DNA of 64,000 nucleotides from Xanthobacter flavus (GCF_017875275.1 NZ_JAGGML010000001.1:1116001-1180000), one strand, 5' to 3'. Positions 1 to 11,465 are shown, counted from the first letter of the stretch. Numbers and translations: made by a program. The notes: generated from the sequence alone by a model not told the origin.

Positions 1-64
1 TGCGTGACCAGAGGCATCCTTGCATCGCCCGGCGGCGTTGACCGGGAATAACAAGGAGTTCGGT

Positions 65-604
65 ATGCATCATCTGTTGCGCAAGACCTTCCGGCGGATC
101 ACCGTCGGCCTCACCTCCGCGGCCATCGTCGTTTCCAGCGTCGGTGTGGCCACTGTGGCGACGGCTCCGGCCGCATCGGCGCAGGCGTTGCGGGCCGGTG
201 CCGCATCCATGAAGGTCCAGGCCGCGGCACCCGACGAGGTGCAGGTGCGGCGTGGCGGGCCAAGGCGCGGACCGGGATACGTCAAGCGAGGGCCGGTCCG
301 TGGACCGGGCTATGGCCGCCCCGGATACGGCCGCCCCGGCTGGCATGGGCCGCGCCCCGGCTATCACGCGCGCTGGGGACGCCCCTATTGGCGGAACGGC
401 AGCTGGTACTACCGCAATAACAACGGCGCGTGGATCGCGGCCGGCATCGCCGGCCTCGCCCTCGGCGCGGCGGCGGGTGCGGCGGCGGCCAACTCGAACA
501 GCGGTAGCAACGCGGTCGCCTATTGCTCGCAACGCTTCCGCTCCTACAACCCCGCCACCGGCACCTACACCGGCTATGACGGGCTGCAGCATCCCTGCCC
601 CTGA
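65..604 (+). CDS. BA14K-like secreted protein
   Basis: This 179-residue protein begins with a basic N-terminus and a hydrophobic stretch ending in an APAASAQA-like signal-peptidase site, so it is probably exported. The middle is a Gly/Pro/Arg/Tyr-rich low-complexity stretch (GYGRPGYGRPG). A second hydrophobic Ala/Gly segment (IAAGIAGLALGAAAGAAAA) follows. The C-terminus, YCSQRFRSYNPATGTYTGYD, is the signature of the BA14K family, named for a Brucella immunoreactive lectin-like protein. I chose the ATG at 65 because AAGGAG lies just upstream; an earlier in-frame ATG at 20 has no such site. The family role in non-pathogens is unclear. It is followed by a terminator and appears monocistronic. 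Confidence 0.8.
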   Translation: MHHLLRKTFRRITVGLTSAAIVVSSVGVATVATAPAASAQALRAGAASMKVQAAAPDEVQVRRGGPRRGPGYVKRGPVRGPGYGRPGYGRPGWHGPRPGYHARWGRPYWRNGSWYYRNNNGAWIAAGIAGLALGAAAGAAAANSNSGSNAVAYCSQRFRSYNPATGTYTGYDGLQHPCP

Positions 605-625
605 TCCCGGCCGTTCTGGTTGACG

Positions 626-657
626 AAAAGGTCGCCGCCTTGCGCGGCGGCCTTTCT
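626..657 (+). terminator. Rho-independent terminator after the BA14K-like gene
   Basis: A GC-rich hairpin (GTCGCCGCC / GGCGGCC with a short TTGCGC-type loop) lies about 20 bp after the stop codon, with A-run and T-rich flanks (GAAAAG before, CTTTCTTC after). It separates the secreted-protein gene from the ribosomal genes downstream. Confidence 0.65.
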
Positions 658-862
658 TCGTGTCCCGATGCCGGCCCACCGCCTGTTGCGCGCAGCCTGG
701 GCGGGGCGGCACTTGCCTTTATGCCTCCTCTCCTGTAACGACTGCCGCCTTCGAACTCGCCGGCGATTAAGGGCTGCCGCGCGGGTTCATACCGCTCAAC
801 AGCAACAAGAGGCTGAGCGTCCACCGCCCTCGCGGGCGCGGACCCATGCCACGGAGAGCCAA

Positions 863-1063
863 ATGCCCAAGATGAAGACCAAGTCGGGAGCGAAGAAACG
901 CTTCCGCCTGACGGGTACGGGAAAAGTGATCGCGGGTCAGGCCGGCAAGCGCCATGGCATGATCAAGCGCACCAACAACCAGATCCGCAACCAGCGCGGC
1001 ACGACCATCCTCGCCGAGTGCGACGGGCGCGTCATCCGCAAGTCGTTCCTGCCGAACGGCTGA
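863..1063 (+). CDS. rpmI: 50S ribosomal protein L35
   Basis: The 66-residue product starts [20 protein letters not shown], the typical L35 N-terminus, and has the family's length and strongly basic composition. L35 is a structural protein of the large ribosomal subunit. The ATG at 863 follows a GGAGAG site, and upstream in-frame codons do not match L35. It is followed 28 bp later by rplT, the conserved L35-L20 pair. infC, which precedes this pair in many bacteria, is absent here; about 200 bp upstream show no other gene and probably hold the promoter and leader. Confidence 0.97.
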   Translation: MPKMKTKSGAKKRFRLTGTGKVIAGQAGKRHGMIKRTNNQIRNQRGTTILAECDGRVIRKSFLPNG

Positions 1064-1091
1064 CGCCACTGCGATCTGAAGGAGCTTTCCC

Positions 1092-1454
1092 ATGGCCCGC
1101 GTGAAACGTGGCGTTACCTCACACGCCAAGCACAAGAAGGTCTACAAAGCCGCAAAGGGCTTTTACGGCCGCCGCAAGAATACCATCCGCGCTGCGAAGT
1201 CCGCCGTCGAACGGTCGATGCAGTATGCCTACCGCGATCGCAAGGTGAAGAAGCGCAATTTCCGCGCGCTCTGGATCCAGCGCATCAACGCCGGCGTGCG
1301 CGCGCTTGATCTCGACCTGACCTATTCGCGATTTATCGATGGTCTCGGCAAGGCCGGGATCGAGGTCGACCGCAAGGTGCTCTCGGATATCGCCATCCAC
1401 GAGCCCGACGCGTTCAAGGCCCTGGTGGAGAAGGCCAAGGCCGCTCTCGTCTGA
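1092..1454 (+). CDS. rplT: 50S ribosomal protein L20
   Basis: The 120-residue basic protein opens [19 protein letters not shown] and contains the [18 protein letters not shown] stretch typical of L20, an early 23S rRNA-binding assembly protein of the large subunit. Length is normal for the family. A strong AAGGAG site precedes the ATG. It is the second gene of the rpmI-rplT operon and is followed by a good terminator. In other bacteria L20 represses its own operon by binding the leader mRNA; I could not identify such a leader structure here. Confidence 0.97.
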   Translation: MARVKRGVTSHAKHKKVYKAAKGFYGRRKNTIRAAKSAVERSMQYAYRDRKVKKRNFRALWIQRINAGVRALDLDLTYSRFIDGLGKAGIEVDRKVLSDIAIHEPDAFKALVEKAKAALV

Positions 1455-1523
1455 GAGGCGGCCCTCGCCTGATCGCAGCGCCCGGCGCGCTGCCTTCTCC
1501 TCCCGTCTTTTCCGAGACCTTCA

Positions 1524-1557
1524 AGAGCCCCGTGCGGATCGTCCGTCCGGGGCTTTT
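1524..1557 (+). terminator. Rho-independent terminator after rplT
   Basis: The stem AGAGCCCCG / CCGGGGCTTTT is followed directly by four T residues, about 70 bp downstream of the rplT stop codon. It ends the rpmI-rplT transcript just before the pheS promoter region. Confidence 0.8.
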
Positions 1558-1583
1558 GCCATTGGGCGCGGCCCGTCTATAAG
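1556..1583 (+). promoter_or_regulatory. Candidate sigma70-type promoter of pheST
   Basis: TTGCCA at 1556-1561 and TATAAG at 1578-1583 are separated by 16 bp and lie 55 bp upstream of the pheS start. The -35 element overlaps the tail of the rplT terminator. This is pattern recognition only; no start site is known. Confidence 0.4.
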
Positions 1584-1637
1584 CGGCGCGACCCGACGCC
1601 GGCCCCCCGCCGGCCTTTCGCTTTCCGGGATAGGCCC

Positions 1638-2750
1638 ATGTCCGCGACACCATCCGCCACCGATCCGAGCGCCCTGGAAGACCTTCAGGAATGCCTCTCC
1701 GCCGCCATCCTGCGCGCGCAGGACGAGGCCGGCCTTGAAGAGGTCCGCATCGCGGCCCTCGGCAAGAAGGGGTCGGTCTCCGAACTGCTGAAATCGCTCG
1801 GCGGCATGAGCCCGGACGAACGCAAGGTGATGGGCCCCGCCATCAACGGCCTGCGCGACGCCGTGCAGGGCCTCCTCTCCCACCGCCGCGCCGCCCTGAA
1901 GAGCGCCGCGCTGGAGGCGCGCCTCGCCACCGAAAAGGTGGACGTGACGCTTCCCGTGCGCGAGGCCGCCGCCGAGACCGGCCGCGTCCATCCGATCGCG
2001 CAGGTGATGGAGGAATTGACCGCCATCTTCGCCGACATGGGATTCTCGGTAGCGGAAGGGCCGGACATCGAGGACGACTTCCACAATTTCACCGCGCTGA
2101 ACTTCCCCGCCGGCCATCCGGCGCGCGAGATGCACGACACCTTCTTCCTGCCTCCCGGCACGGACGGCGAGCGCAAGGTGCTGCGCACCCACACCTCCCC
2201 CGTGCAGGTGCGCACCATGCAGGCGCAGAAGCCGCCCATCCGCGTCATCTGCCCCGGCCGCACCTATCGCTGCGATTCGGACCAGACCCACACCCCCATG
2301 TTCCATCAGGTGGAGGGGCTGGTGATCGACAAGGGCGCGCACCTCGGGCACCTCAAGTGGGTGCTGGAGGAGTTCTGCAAGTCCTTCTTCGAGGTGGAGG
2401 GCGTGAAGATGCGCTTCCGCCCCTCCTTCTTCCCCTTCACCGAGCCGTCCATGGAAGTGGACATCCAGTGCGACCGCTCCCGCCCCGGCGAGATCCGCTT
2501 CGGCGAGGGCTCGGACTGGCTGGAAATCCTCGGCTGCGGGATGGTGCATCCCAACGTGCTCCGCAACTGCGGCATCGACCCGGACGAATACCAGGGCTTC
2601 GCCTGGGGCATGGGCATCGATCGCATCGCCATGCTCAAGTACGGCATGAGCGACCTGCGCGCCTTCTTCGAGGCCGATGTGCGCTGGCTCTCCCACTACG
2701 GCTTCCGCCCGCTGGATTTCCCCACCCTCGCCGGCGGCCTGAGCGCGTAA
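1638..2750 (+). CDS. pheS: Phenylalanine-tRNA ligase alpha subunit
   Basis: The 370-residue product is the catalytic alpha subunit of the cytoplasmic (alpha-beta)2 class II enzyme that charges tRNA-Phe with phenylalanine. The N-terminal ~100 residues form the tRNA-binding coiled-coil region, and the catalytic core follows from [10 protein letters not shown]. Class II motif 2 is visible in the [18 protein letters not shown] stretch, and motif 3 in [17 protein letters not shown] near the C-terminus. Length is normal. It is followed 12 bp later by pheT, the usual arrangement, so the two subunits are made from one transcript. Confidence 0.97.
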   Translation: MSATPSATDPSALEDLQECLSAAILRAQDEAGLEEVRIAALGKKGSVSELLKSLGGMSPDERKVMGPAINGLRDAVQGLLSHRRAALKSAALEARLATEKVDVTLPVREAAAETGRVHPIAQVMEELTAIFADMGFSVAEGPDIEDDFHNFTALNFPAGHPAREMHDTFFLPPGTDGERKVLRTHTSPVQVRTMQAQKPPIRVICPGRTYRCDSDQTHTPMFHQVEGLVIDKGAHLGHLKWVLEEFCKSFFEVEGVKMRFRPSFFPFTEPSMEVDIQCDRSRPGEIRFGEGSDWLEILGCGMVHPNVLRNCGIDPDEYQGFAWGMGIDRIAMLKYGMSDLRAFFEADVRWLSHYGFRPLDFPTLAGGLSA

Positions 2751-2762
2751 GGAGCAGGACCC

Positions 2763-5177
2763 ATGAAATTCACCTACTCCTGGCTCAAGGACCACCTGGA
2801 GCCCACCGCCAGCTTCGACCAGATCGTGGAGCGCCTCTCCCTCATCGGCCTCGAGGTCGAGGGCGTGGAGGACAAGGCCAAGCAGCTCGCGCCCTTCGTG
2901 GTGGGCGAGGTGCTGACCGCCGAGAAGCACCCCAACGCGGACAAGCTGCGCGTCTGCACCGTCTCCATCGGCAGCGGCGACCCCATCCAGGTGGTCTGCG
3001 GCGCGCCGAATGCGCGGGCGGGCCTGAAGACCGTCTTCGCGGCGCCAGGCACGGTCATCCCCACGTCGGGGCTGGAACTGAAGATCGGCAAGATTCGCGA
3101 CGTGGAAAGCCGCGGCATGCTCTGCTCGGCCCGCGAGATGGGCCTTTCCGAGGAGCATGACGGCATCCTGGAGCTGCCGGCAGACGCCCCCGTGGGCGCC
3201 CCTTTCGCGGAAGTGCTCGGCCTCAACGATCCGGTGATTGAGATCGCGGTGACGCCCAACCGCGCCGACTGCCTCGGCGTCTCCGGCGTCGCCCGCGACC
3301 TCGCCGCCGCCGGCCTCGGCGAGCTGATGGCGCCGCGCGTGAAGCCGGTAGAGGGCACCTTCCCCGCCCCGCTGAAGGTGACGCTGGAATTCGGCGAGTC
3401 CTCGCCGCTGTGCCCCGCCTTCGCGCTTCGGGTGGTGAAGGGCGTGAAGAACGGCCCCTCCCCCCAGTGGCTGCAGGATCGCCTGCGCGCCATCGGCCTG
3501 CGCCCCATCAACGCGCTGGTGGATGTCACCAATTTCATGACGTTCGACCGCAACCGCCCGCTCCACGTCTTCGACCTGAACAAGGTGACGGGCAACCTCG
3601 TGGTGCGCCGGGCCAAGGGCGGCGAGACGCTGCTGGCGCTCGACGGCAAGACCTACATGCTCGACGAGAGCATGTGCGTCATCGCTGACGACACCGGCGT
3701 GGAGAGCCTCGCCGGCATCATGGGCGGCGAAGAGTCAGGCTGCGACGAGAGCACCACCGACGTGGTGATCGAATCGGCGCTCTGGGACCCCATCAACATC
3801 GCGCAGACCGGCCGCAGGCTCGGCATCAATTCCGATGCCCGTTTCCGCTTCGAGCGCGGCATCGACCCGGCCTCCACTCTGCCGGGGCTCGACCTCGCCA
3901 CCCACCTCATCCTTGAGCTGTGCGGCGGCGCGCCGTCCGATCTGGTGCTGGCGGGCGCCATCCCCGACACCACCCGCACCATTGCCTTCCCGCTCACCGA
4001 GGTGAAGCGGCTGACCGGGCTGGAAGCCAGCGAGGACGAGATTCGCGGCGTGCTGGACAGGCTCGGCTTCGTCGTCACAGGCAGCGCGCCGGTGCTTGAG
4101 GTGGTGCCGCCCTCGTGGCGTGGCGACATAGAGGGCAAGGCGGACCTCGTGGAAGAAGTGGTGCGCATCCTCGGCCTCGAGCGCGTGCCCGCCACCGAGC
4201 TGCCGCGCGGCGCCGATGCCCGCAAGGCGGTGCTGACCACTCTCCAGCTGCGCAGCCGCAAGGCCCGGCGCGCGCTGGCCGCGCGGGGCATGGTGGAGGC
4301 GGTCACCTGGTCCTTCGTGTCCAAGGAGGCCGCGAAGATCTTCGGCGGCGGCGCGGACGCCCTCGCCCTTTCGAATCCCATCGCCTCGGACCTCTCGGAC
4401 ATGCGCCCGAGCCTCCTGCCCGGCCTGATCAAGGCGGCCGGCGCCAATGCGGCGCGCGGGGCCGGCGACGTGGCCCTGTTCGAGGTGGGCCAGATCTTCC
4501 TCGGCGACGGCCCCGGCGACCAGCGGCAGGCCGCCTCCGGCATCCGCCGTGGCACGGCCAAGCCCACGGGCGGTGGGCGCCACTGGGCGGGCAATGCGGC
4601 GGCGGTGGACGCCTTCGACGCCAAGGCCGACGCCCTCGCGGCGCTTGCCGCCTGCGGCGCGCCTGTGGCGAATCTGCAGGTCACCACCGATGCCCCCGGC
4701 TGGTACCACCCCGGCCGCTCCGGCACGCTGCGCCTCGGCTCCAACGCCATGGCCCATTTCGGCGAGATCCATCCCGCCGTGCTGGAGGCCCTGGACGTGA
4801 CGGGGCCGCTGATCGCCTTCGAGATCGTGCTCGACAAGATTCCCGAGCCCAAGGCCAAGGCGACGCGGGTGAAGCCGAATCTCGACCTTTCCCCCTTCCA
4901 GGCGGTGAAGCGCGACTTCGCCTTCCTCGTCGGCCGGGACGTTGCCGCCGCTGACATCCTCAGGGCGGCGCAGGGCGCGGACAAGAAGCTCGTGACCGGC
5001 GTCGGCGTATTCGACCTGTACGAGGGCAAGGGAATCGATCCCGACAAGAAGTCGGTGGCGGTGGAGGTCACGCTCCAGCCGCGCGAGCGCACGCTCACCG
5101 ACAAGGAGATCGAGGAGGTCGCCGGCCGCATCGTCGCGGAAGTGGCGAAGAAGACGGGCGCAACGCTGCGCGCCTGA
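2763..5177 (+). CDS. pheT: Phenylalanine-tRNA ligase beta subunit
   Basis: The 804-residue protein is the large non-catalytic subunit of phenylalanyl-tRNA synthetase. Domains run in the usual order: an EMAP-II-like tRNA-binding domain around residues 40-150 ([12 protein letters not shown]), the B3/B4 editing domain ([18 protein letters not shown] onward), the B5 domain, the catalytic-like core and a C-terminal ferredoxin-fold anticodon-binding domain ([14 protein letters not shown] near residue 710). Length is normal. A GGAGCAGG site precedes the ATG and spacing from pheS is 12 bp. The next gene, rpmH, has its own promoter. Confidence 0.97.
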   Translation: MKFTYSWLKDHLEPTASFDQIVERLSLIGLEVEGVEDKAKQLAPFVVGEVLTAEKHPNADKLRVCTVSIGSGDPIQVVCGAPNARAGLKTVFAAPGTVIPTSGLELKIGKIRDVESRGMLCSAREMGLSEEHDGILELPADAPVGAPFAEVLGLNDPVIEIAVTPNRADCLGVSGVARDLAAAGLGELMAPRVKPVEGTFPAPLKVTLEFGESSPLCPAFALRVVKGVKNGPSPQWLQDRLRAIGLRPINALVDVTNFMTFDRNRPLHVFDLNKVTGNLVVRRAKGGETLLALDGKTYMLDESMCVIADDTGVESLAGIMGGEESGCDESTTDVVIESALWDPINIAQTGRRLGINSDARFRFERGIDPASTLPGLDLATHLILELCGGAPSDLVLAGAIPDTTRTIAFPLTEVKRLTGLEASEDEIRGVLDRLGFVVTGSAPVLEVVPPSWRGDIEGKADLVEEVVRILGLERVPATELPRGADARKAVLTTLQLRSRKARRALAARGMVEAVTWSFVSKEAAKIFGGGADALALSNPIASDLSDMRPSLLPGLIKAAGANAARGAGDVALFEVGQIFLGDGPGDQRQAASGIRRGTAKPTGGGRHWAGNAAAVDAFDAKADALAALAACGAPVANLQVTTDAPGWYHPGRSGTLRLGSNAMAHFGEIHPAVLEALDVTGPLIAFEIVLDKIPEPKAKATRVKPNLDLSPFQAVKRDFAFLVGRDVAAADILRAAQGADKKLVTGVGVFDLYEGKGIDPDKKSVAVEVTLQPRERTLTDKEIEEVAGRIVAEVAKKTGATLRA

Positions 5178-5217
5178 CGAGAAGCGCCGGCGGCGCGTGT
5201 TGTCCCCATGCTCTGGA

Positions 5218-5246
5218 TTGACGCGCGCCGCCGCTGCCCCTATAAG
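5218..5246 (+). promoter_or_regulatory. Promoter of rpmH-rnpA-yidC
   Basis: TTGACG (5218-5223) and TATAAG (5241-5246) are separated by exactly 17 bp, the best sigma70-type match I saw in the window. It lies in the 234-bp gap after pheT, about 165 bp upstream of the GTG start of rpmH, leaving a long leader. Confidence 0.65.
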
Positions 5247-5411
5247 CCGAGCCCGAACTCAGGCGGCTGCGGCGGCCGGAGCCCAGCCCTCATTTCCGCT
5301 TGATCCTTATGGATCGGGTCGCGAGCCGGGCAGCAGCGAACCATCGCCGTCGCAGCGCCGCTGCTGGGGTCCGATCCGCAAGGCGGCCTCAAGACATCTG
5401 GAGATTTGACC

Positions 5412-5546
5412 GTGAAGCGCACCTATCAACCCAGCAAGCTCGTGCGCAAGCGCCGCCACGGCTTCCGTGCGCGCATGGAGACCCGCAACGGCCGCAAGAT
5501 CATTGCCGCCCGCCGCGCCCACGGCCGCAAGCGCCTGTCCGCCTGA
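5412..5546 (+). CDS. rpmH: 50S ribosomal protein L34
   Basis: This 44-residue product reads [18 protein letters not shown] onward and ends [12 protein letters not shown], an unmistakable L34. It starts with GTG and is short, so it is easily missed. L34 is a small basic protein of the large ribosomal subunit. It precedes rnpA and yidC in the conserved rpmH-rnpA-yidC order. A ribosome binding site is weak (GGAGATTTGACC). Confidence 0.97.
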   Translation: MKRTYQPSKLVRKRRHGFRARMETRNGRKIIAARRAHGRKRLSA

Positions 5547-5590
5547 GGGTGGACCCTCGCGGAGCTGCCCGTCTTCGGGAGCCGTCCAAC

Positions 5591-6130
5591 GTGGAACGCC
5601 CCTCGGATCTCAATCCGGATCGTCTCCGCCGGCTGGACCGCCTCAAGAAACGCCGTGATTTCCTCGCTGCGGCCAAGGCCGAGCGTGCCGGCGTCGCCTC
5701 CTTCCTCATGCAGGGCCGCGATCGCGGCGATGGGGAAGATGTGCGGGTCGGCTTCACCGTGACCAAGAAGACCGGCAATTCCGTTATGCGCAATCGCATC
5801 CGCCGCCGCCTCCGCGAGGCGGTGCGGCTGGTGCTGCCGGAGGCCGGACGCCCCGGCTTCGATTATGTGCTGGTGGCCCGCGAGGCCGCGCTGCGCACCC
5901 CCTTCGACAGCCTCGTATCCGAGATGGAGCGCGCCGTGCGCAAACTGCACGCGCCAAAAGCTCCGAAGGATGCCTCCTCAAAAGACAGGTCGCGGCCCCG
6001 GCAGGGCGCGCCGCGAGTCTTAAAAGAGTCGCTGCCGGCGTCTAAGGACGCCGCACGCTCCACCGGCGCTGCCGGCCCGAACACTCCCGATTTGACGATG
6101 CCGCCGACGGAGACCCTCCGGCATGAGTGA
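5591..6130 (+). CDS. rnpA: Ribonuclease P protein component
   Basis: The product (179 residues from the GTG at 5591) contains the RnpA core: LKKRRDFLAAAKAERAG at the start and the signature RNRIRRRLREAVRL around residues 60-75. RnpA assists the RNase P RNA in cutting tRNA 5' leaders. I chose GTG 5591 because GGGAG lies about 10 bp upstream and an ATG start would lose the conserved N-terminus; no ATG is available there. The C-terminal ~60 residues after KLHAPKAPK are a Ser/Pro/Lys-rich extension beyond the normal ~120 residues. The stop codon overlaps the yidC start by 8 bp, suggesting translational coupling. Confidence 0.9.
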   Translation: MERPSDLNPDRLRRLDRLKKRRDFLAAAKAERAGVASFLMQGRDRGDGEDVRVGFTVTKKTGNSVMRNRIRRRLREAVRLVLPEAGRPGFDYVLVAREAALRTPFDSLVSEMERAVRKLHAPKAPKDASSKDRSRPRQGAPRVLKESLPASKDAARSTGAAGPNTPDLTMPPTETLRHE

Positions 6131-7964
6131 TAACCGCAACATGTTCATCGCCATCGGCCTGTCGATGGCGATCCTCATCGGCTGGCAGTTCTTCTTCGGC
6201 ATTCCGCAGGCGGAAAAGCAGCGCCAGGCCGCAGAGCAGCAGCGAATCGAGCAGGCCGCCCAGCAGCAGGCGCAGTCCGGCACCACGCCGACGCCCGGCG
6301 CGGCTCCGGGAACGACCCCCGCCGGCTTGCCCCAGACCGGCGTGCCCGGCGCCGGGCGGGCGCTGACCCGCGCCGAGGCGATCGCCGCCTCCCCCCGCGC
6401 GCCCATCGCCACCCAGCGCCTCAGCGGCTCGATCTCGCTGCGCGGCGCCCGGGCGGACGACCTCCTGCTGACCGAGTATCACGAGACGGTGGACCCCAAG
6501 AGCCCGAACATCGTGCTCCTGTCGCCGTCCGGCGGTCCCAATCCCTTCTACGCGGAATTCGGCTGGACCTCGGCCGCCGGCGCCGGCGTCGCCGTGCCCG
6601 GCCCCGACACCCTGTGGACCGCCCAGCCCGGCGCGACCCTGACGGAGAAGACCCCCCTCGTCCTCACCTGGGACAATGGGCAGGGCCTGACCTTCCGCCG
6701 CACCTTCACCATCGACGATCATTACATGTTCGCGGTGAAGGACGAGGTGGAGAACAAGGGCGCCGCCGCCGCCACGCTTTACCCTTATGCCCTCGTCTCG
6801 CGCCACGGCGTGCCAAAGGTCGAGGGCTTCTACATCCTGCACGAGGGCCTGATCGGCGTCCTCGGCGACAATGGCCTGCAGGAAGTCACCTATGCCAAGC
6901 TGGACAAGGAGAAGCCCCTCACCTTCTCCTCCACCGGCGGCTGGCTCGGCATAACGGACAAATACTGGGCGGCGACCGTCATTCCCGACCAGAGCGTGAA
7001 GGTGGACGCGAAGTTCTCCTCGGCCATGATCAACGGCCAGCAGACCTTCCAGACCGACTATCTCGCCCAGCCCCTGACGGTGGAGCCGGGCGGCAAGGTC
7101 GCCTCCTCCGGCCAGCTCTTCGCCGGCGCCAAGGTGGTGCAGGTGGTGGACGGCTATGCCGAGACCTACAAGATCGACCGCTTCGACCGGCTGATCGACT
7201 GGGGCTGGTTCTATTTCATCACCAAGCCGCTGTTTCTCGTCATCGACTGGATCTATCGCGTCGTCGGCAATTTCGGCGTCGCCATCCTCGTGGTGACCGT
7301 GCTGCTGAAGGGCATCTTCTTCCCGCTCGCCAACAAGTCCTACGCCTCGATGGCGAAGATGAAGGCGGTGCAGCCGGAACTCACCTCCATCCGCGAACGC
7401 TACGCCGACGACAAGGTGAAGCAGCAGCAGGCGATGATGGAGCTGTACAAGAAGGAGAAGATCAATCCGGTTGCGGGGTGCCTGCCCATCCTGATCCAGA
7501 TTCCGGTGTTCTTCGCCCTCTACAAGGTGCTGTTCGTGACCATCGAGATGCGGCACGCGCCGTTCTTCGGCTGGATCCGCGACCTCTCGGCGCCCGACCC
7601 GACCACCGTGTTCAACCTGTTCGGGCTGATCCCCTGGGATCCCGGCTCCGTGCCGGTCATCGGCAGCTATCTCCTGCTCGGCGCCTGGCCGCTCATCATG
7701 GGCGTGACCATGTGGGTGCAGATGAAGCTGAACCCGGCCCCGCCGGACCCGACCCAGCAGATGATCTTCAACTGGATGCCCATCATCTTCACCTTCATGC
7801 TGGCGCACTTCGCCGCCGGTCTGGTGATCTACTGGGCCTGGAACAACACCCTCTCCGTCACCCAGCAGGCGCTCATCATGCGGCGGCACGGGGTGAAGAT
7901 CGAACTGTGGGACAACATCAAGAGCGCAATAGGCCTCGGCAAGAAGCAGGCGGCGAAGGGATAG
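6123..7964 (+). CDS. yidC: Membrane protein insertase YidC
   Basis: The 613-residue inner-membrane protein inserts and folds membrane proteins alone or with SecYEG. An N-terminal membrane anchor (FIAIGLSMAILIGWQFFFG) is followed by a Gln/Ala/Pro-rich linker, the large periplasmic beta domain (residues ~90-340) and the conserved C-terminal insertase core with five membrane segments, containing GCLPILIQIPVFFALYKVLF. Length matches Gram-negative YidC. It overlaps rnpA by 8 bp. The usual downstream gene engB (yihA) is missing here, and a strong terminator follows instead. Confidence 0.97.
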   Translation: MSDNRNMFIAIGLSMAILIGWQFFFGIPQAEKQRQAAEQQRIEQAAQQQAQSGTTPTPGAAPGTTPAGLPQTGVPGAGRALTRAEAIAASPRAPIATQRLSGSISLRGARADDLLLTEYHETVDPKSPNIVLLSPSGGPNPFYAEFGWTSAAGAGVAVPGPDTLWTAQPGATLTEKTPLVLTWDNGQGLTFRRTFTIDDHYMFAVKDEVENKGAAAATLYPYALVSRHGVPKVEGFYILHEGLIGVLGDNGLQEVTYAKLDKEKPLTFSSTGGWLGITDKYWAATVIPDQSVKVDAKFSSAMINGQQTFQTDYLAQPLTVEPGGKVASSGQLFAGAKVVQVVDGYAETYKIDRFDRLIDWGWFYFITKPLFLVIDWIYRVVGNFGVAILVVTVLLKGIFFPLANKSYASMAKMKAVQPELTSIRERYADDKVKQQQAMMELYKKEKINPVAGCLPILIQIPVFFALYKVLFVTIEMRHAPFFGWIRDLSAPDPTTVFNLFGLIPWDPGSVPVIGSYLLLGAWPLIMGVTMWVQMKLNPAPPDPTQQMIFNWMPIIFTFMLAHFAAGLVIYWAWNNTLSVTQQALIMRRHGVKIELWDNIKSAIGLGKKQAAKG

Positions 7965-7990
7965 CCGCACCGCTGTTTCGAACGGGATCG

Positions 7991-8026
7991 AAACGCCGCG
8001 CTCCTCCGAGCGCGGCGTTTCTGTTT
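7991..8026 (+). terminator. Rho-independent terminator after yidC
   Basis: A 13-bp perfect stem, AAACGCCGCGCTC paired with GAGCGCGGCGTTT around a CTCC loop, is followed by CTGTTTT. It ends the rpmH-rnpA-yidC transcript and insulates the next gene. Confidence 0.9.
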
Positions 8027-8080
8027 TGCATGTATATGTGACCATCTTGACACGTGACTAAATTGGAACATATTGCACCC

Positions 8081-8863
8081 ATGGATGACGTCTTCGCCGC
8101 CCTGTCCCACCCCGTCCGGCGAACGGTGCTCGATCTGCTACAGGAGCACGATGGCCGCACGCTTGGCGAGCTGGAGCAGGCGCTGAAGCCGCACACCACC
8201 CTCACCCGCTTCGGCGTGATGAAACACCTCAAGGTGCTGGAGGAAGCACATCTCCTCCTCACCCGGAAAGTGGGCCGTGAGAAGCACCATTATCTCAACC
8301 CGGTCCCTATCCAGCTCGTCGCCGACCGCTGGATTTCCCGTTATGCCGCGCCGCATATGGCGGCGATGACCGGCCTGAAGCTTCTTTTGGAGAACAATCC
8401 AATGAGTTCCACCGCGCCGAAGCACATCTATGAGTTGTTCATCAAGGCGACGCCTCAAGCCCTTTGGGAGGTGCTGGCGGACGATGCGAAAACGCCGCTC
8501 TATGAGCACTTCAACATGACCAGCCGGACCGAATGGCGGACCGGAGGCTCGCGGAACTATTACATGGGCGACCGGCAGGTCATCGCCTGCACCATCCTGG
8601 AAATGGAGCCACCGCATCGGCTTGTCCTGTCCTTCCACGCCCAGTGGGCGCCAGACGTAGCGGCGGACAAGCCCTCGCGGGTCACATGGGAGATCGCGCC
8701 GATCGGCGCGGATGCCTGCAAGCTGACGCTCATTCACGACGATTTCGACGGAGAGACGGCAACCTCCAAGGCCGTGGTGCACGGCTGGCCGGAGGGATTG
8801 TCCCGGCTCAAGACCCTCGTTGAGACGGGCGAGCCCTTCCAGATGGCCGCGCCGGCTGCCTGA
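8081..8863 (+). CDS. ArsR-type HTH fused to an SRPBCC (AHSA1-like) domain
   Basis: The product has two domains. Residues 1-100 are an ArsR-type winged helix (MDDVFAALSHPVRRTVLDLL, then TRFGVMKHLKVLEEAHLL as recognition helix and GREKHHYLNP as the wing). The rest, from IYELFIKATPQALWEVLADD, is an SRPBCC/AHSA1 ligand-binding domain. In many proteobacteria these are two adjacent genes, so this looks like an in-frame fusion; ATG 8402 (MSSTAPKHIYEL) could be a relic start. No metal-binding cysteine pair of classical ArsR is seen, so the inducer is probably an organic ligand bound by SRPBCC (inference). A GTG at 8054 is an alternative start. Confidence 0.8.
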   Translation: MDDVFAALSHPVRRTVLDLLQEHDGRTLGELEQALKPHTTLTRFGVMKHLKVLEEAHLLLTRKVGREKHHYLNPVPIQLVADRWISRYAAPHMAAMTGLKLLLENNPMSSTAPKHIYELFIKATPQALWEVLADDAKTPLYEHFNMTSRTEWRTGGSRNYYMGDRQVIACTILEMEPPHRLVLSFHAQWAPDVAADKPSRVTWEIAPIGADACKLTLIHDDFDGETATSKAVVHGWPEGLSRLKTLVETGEPFQMAAPAA

Positions 8864-8930
8864 CGGCCCGCAAGCGCATCAAACCAAGGATCTGGAGCCT
8901 CTCCCCGCTTCCATGAAACCAGGAGACGCT

Positions 8931-9893
8931 CTAGACGCGAGCCTCCGGCAGATAGCAGCGCCCGCCCTCCCCGCCCGGCATCTGCGGCAGGAAGCTGCCG
9001 CCCTCGCGGGCGAGGAAGTCCATCAGCGCCTGACCGGCCGGCATCAGGCGCTTGTCGCGGGCGCGCACGGCCAGCCACTGGCGCACCACCGGCAGCCCCT
9101 CCACCTCCAGCACACGCAGTCGGCCGTCCGCCACCTCCGCCGCCACCGTGTGGGCGGAGATGAAGGCGAGGCCGAGTCCCGCCATCACCGATTGCTTGAT
9201 GGTCTCGTTGGAGCCGATCTCCATGGCGATGGGCGGGTTGGGCGCCCCCGCCTCCTCGAACACCCGTTCCATGAGCATGCGCGTGCCTGAGCCCGGCTCG
9301 CGCACCAGAAGCGATTCGCGGGCGAGATCGGCCGGTGTGATTCGCTTGCGCCGCTTGAAAAGGGGATGGTCCACGGGTGCCACGACGATGTGCGGATGGT
9401 CGCCGATGAGCCGCGTCTCCGCCTCCAGCGCGGTGGGGGGACGGCCCATGATCGCCACGTCGAAATCGAGGCTCACCATGCCCCGGAGGATGTCCTCGCG
9501 ATTGCCGATGATGAGCTTCAGCTCGATTTCCGGCCGCCGCCGGCGAAAAGCGGCAAGCGCCATGGGGGCGAAATATTTGGCGGTGGAGACCACCCCTACC
9601 ACCACCGAACCCCGCTCGGGGCTCTTCATCGCCGCGATGGCCTGCTCGGCCTCGGACAAGGCCCGCGCGATGCGCTCCTGAGCCGACAGAAGCTCCTGTC
9701 CAGCGGCGGTCGGTCGCAGACGGCCGTCCACGCGCTCGAAGACGGGGACACCGATGTCCTCCTCCAGCGCCTTCATCTGGGCGGTGACCGCAGGCGGGCT
9801 CAAACCCATGTCCTGCGCGGCTTTGGCGTAGGAGCCGGAGGCCGCGGCGAGGGCCACGAGGCGGAGTTGGCGAAGGGTCCAGTGGGGCGCCAC
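8931..9893 (-). CDS. cbbR: LysR-type regulator of the Calvin-cycle operon
   Basis: The 320-residue protein is a LysR-type regulator. The N-terminal HTH reads LRQLRLVALAAASGSYAKAA, and the effector-binding domain starts near residue 95 (GSVVVGVVSTAKYFAPMALA). It is divergent from cbbL, the position of CbbR in autotrophic proteobacteria, where CbbR activates cbb transcription in response to metabolites such as NADPH. The start is GTG at 9893, with AGGA about 8 bp upstream inside the palindrome that also serves the cbb promoter, so self-regulation is likely. Length fits the family (about 300-330 residues). Confidence 0.92.
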   Translation of the reverse strand: MAPHWTLRQLRLVALAAASGSYAKAAQDMGLSPPAVTAQMKALEEDIGVPVFERVDGRLRPTAAGQELLSAQERIARALSEAEQAIAAMKSPERGSVVVGVVSTAKYFAPMALAAFRRRRPEIELKLIIGNREDILRGMVSLDFDVAIMGRPPTALEAETRLIGDHPHIVVAPVDHPLFKRRKRITPADLARESLLVREPGSGTRMLMERVFEEAGAPNPPIAMEIGSNETIKQSVMAGLGLAFISAHTVAAEVADGRLRVLEVEGLPVVRQWLAVRARDKRLMPAGQALMDFLAREGGSFLPQMPGGEGGRCYLPEARV

Positions 9894-11454
<1,561 letters not shown>

Positions 11455-11465
11455 GGAGAAGAGAC

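Noticed and set aside
719..862. L20-type leader or promoter before rpmI (TTGCCT at 713, TAACGA at 736)
   Set aside because: The -10 match is poor and I could not draw a convincing L20-binding structure.
1521..3566. 681-codon open frame on the minus strand
   Set aside because: It is antisense to pheS and pheT, His/Ala/Gly/Glu-rich, and arises from GC-rich codon use.
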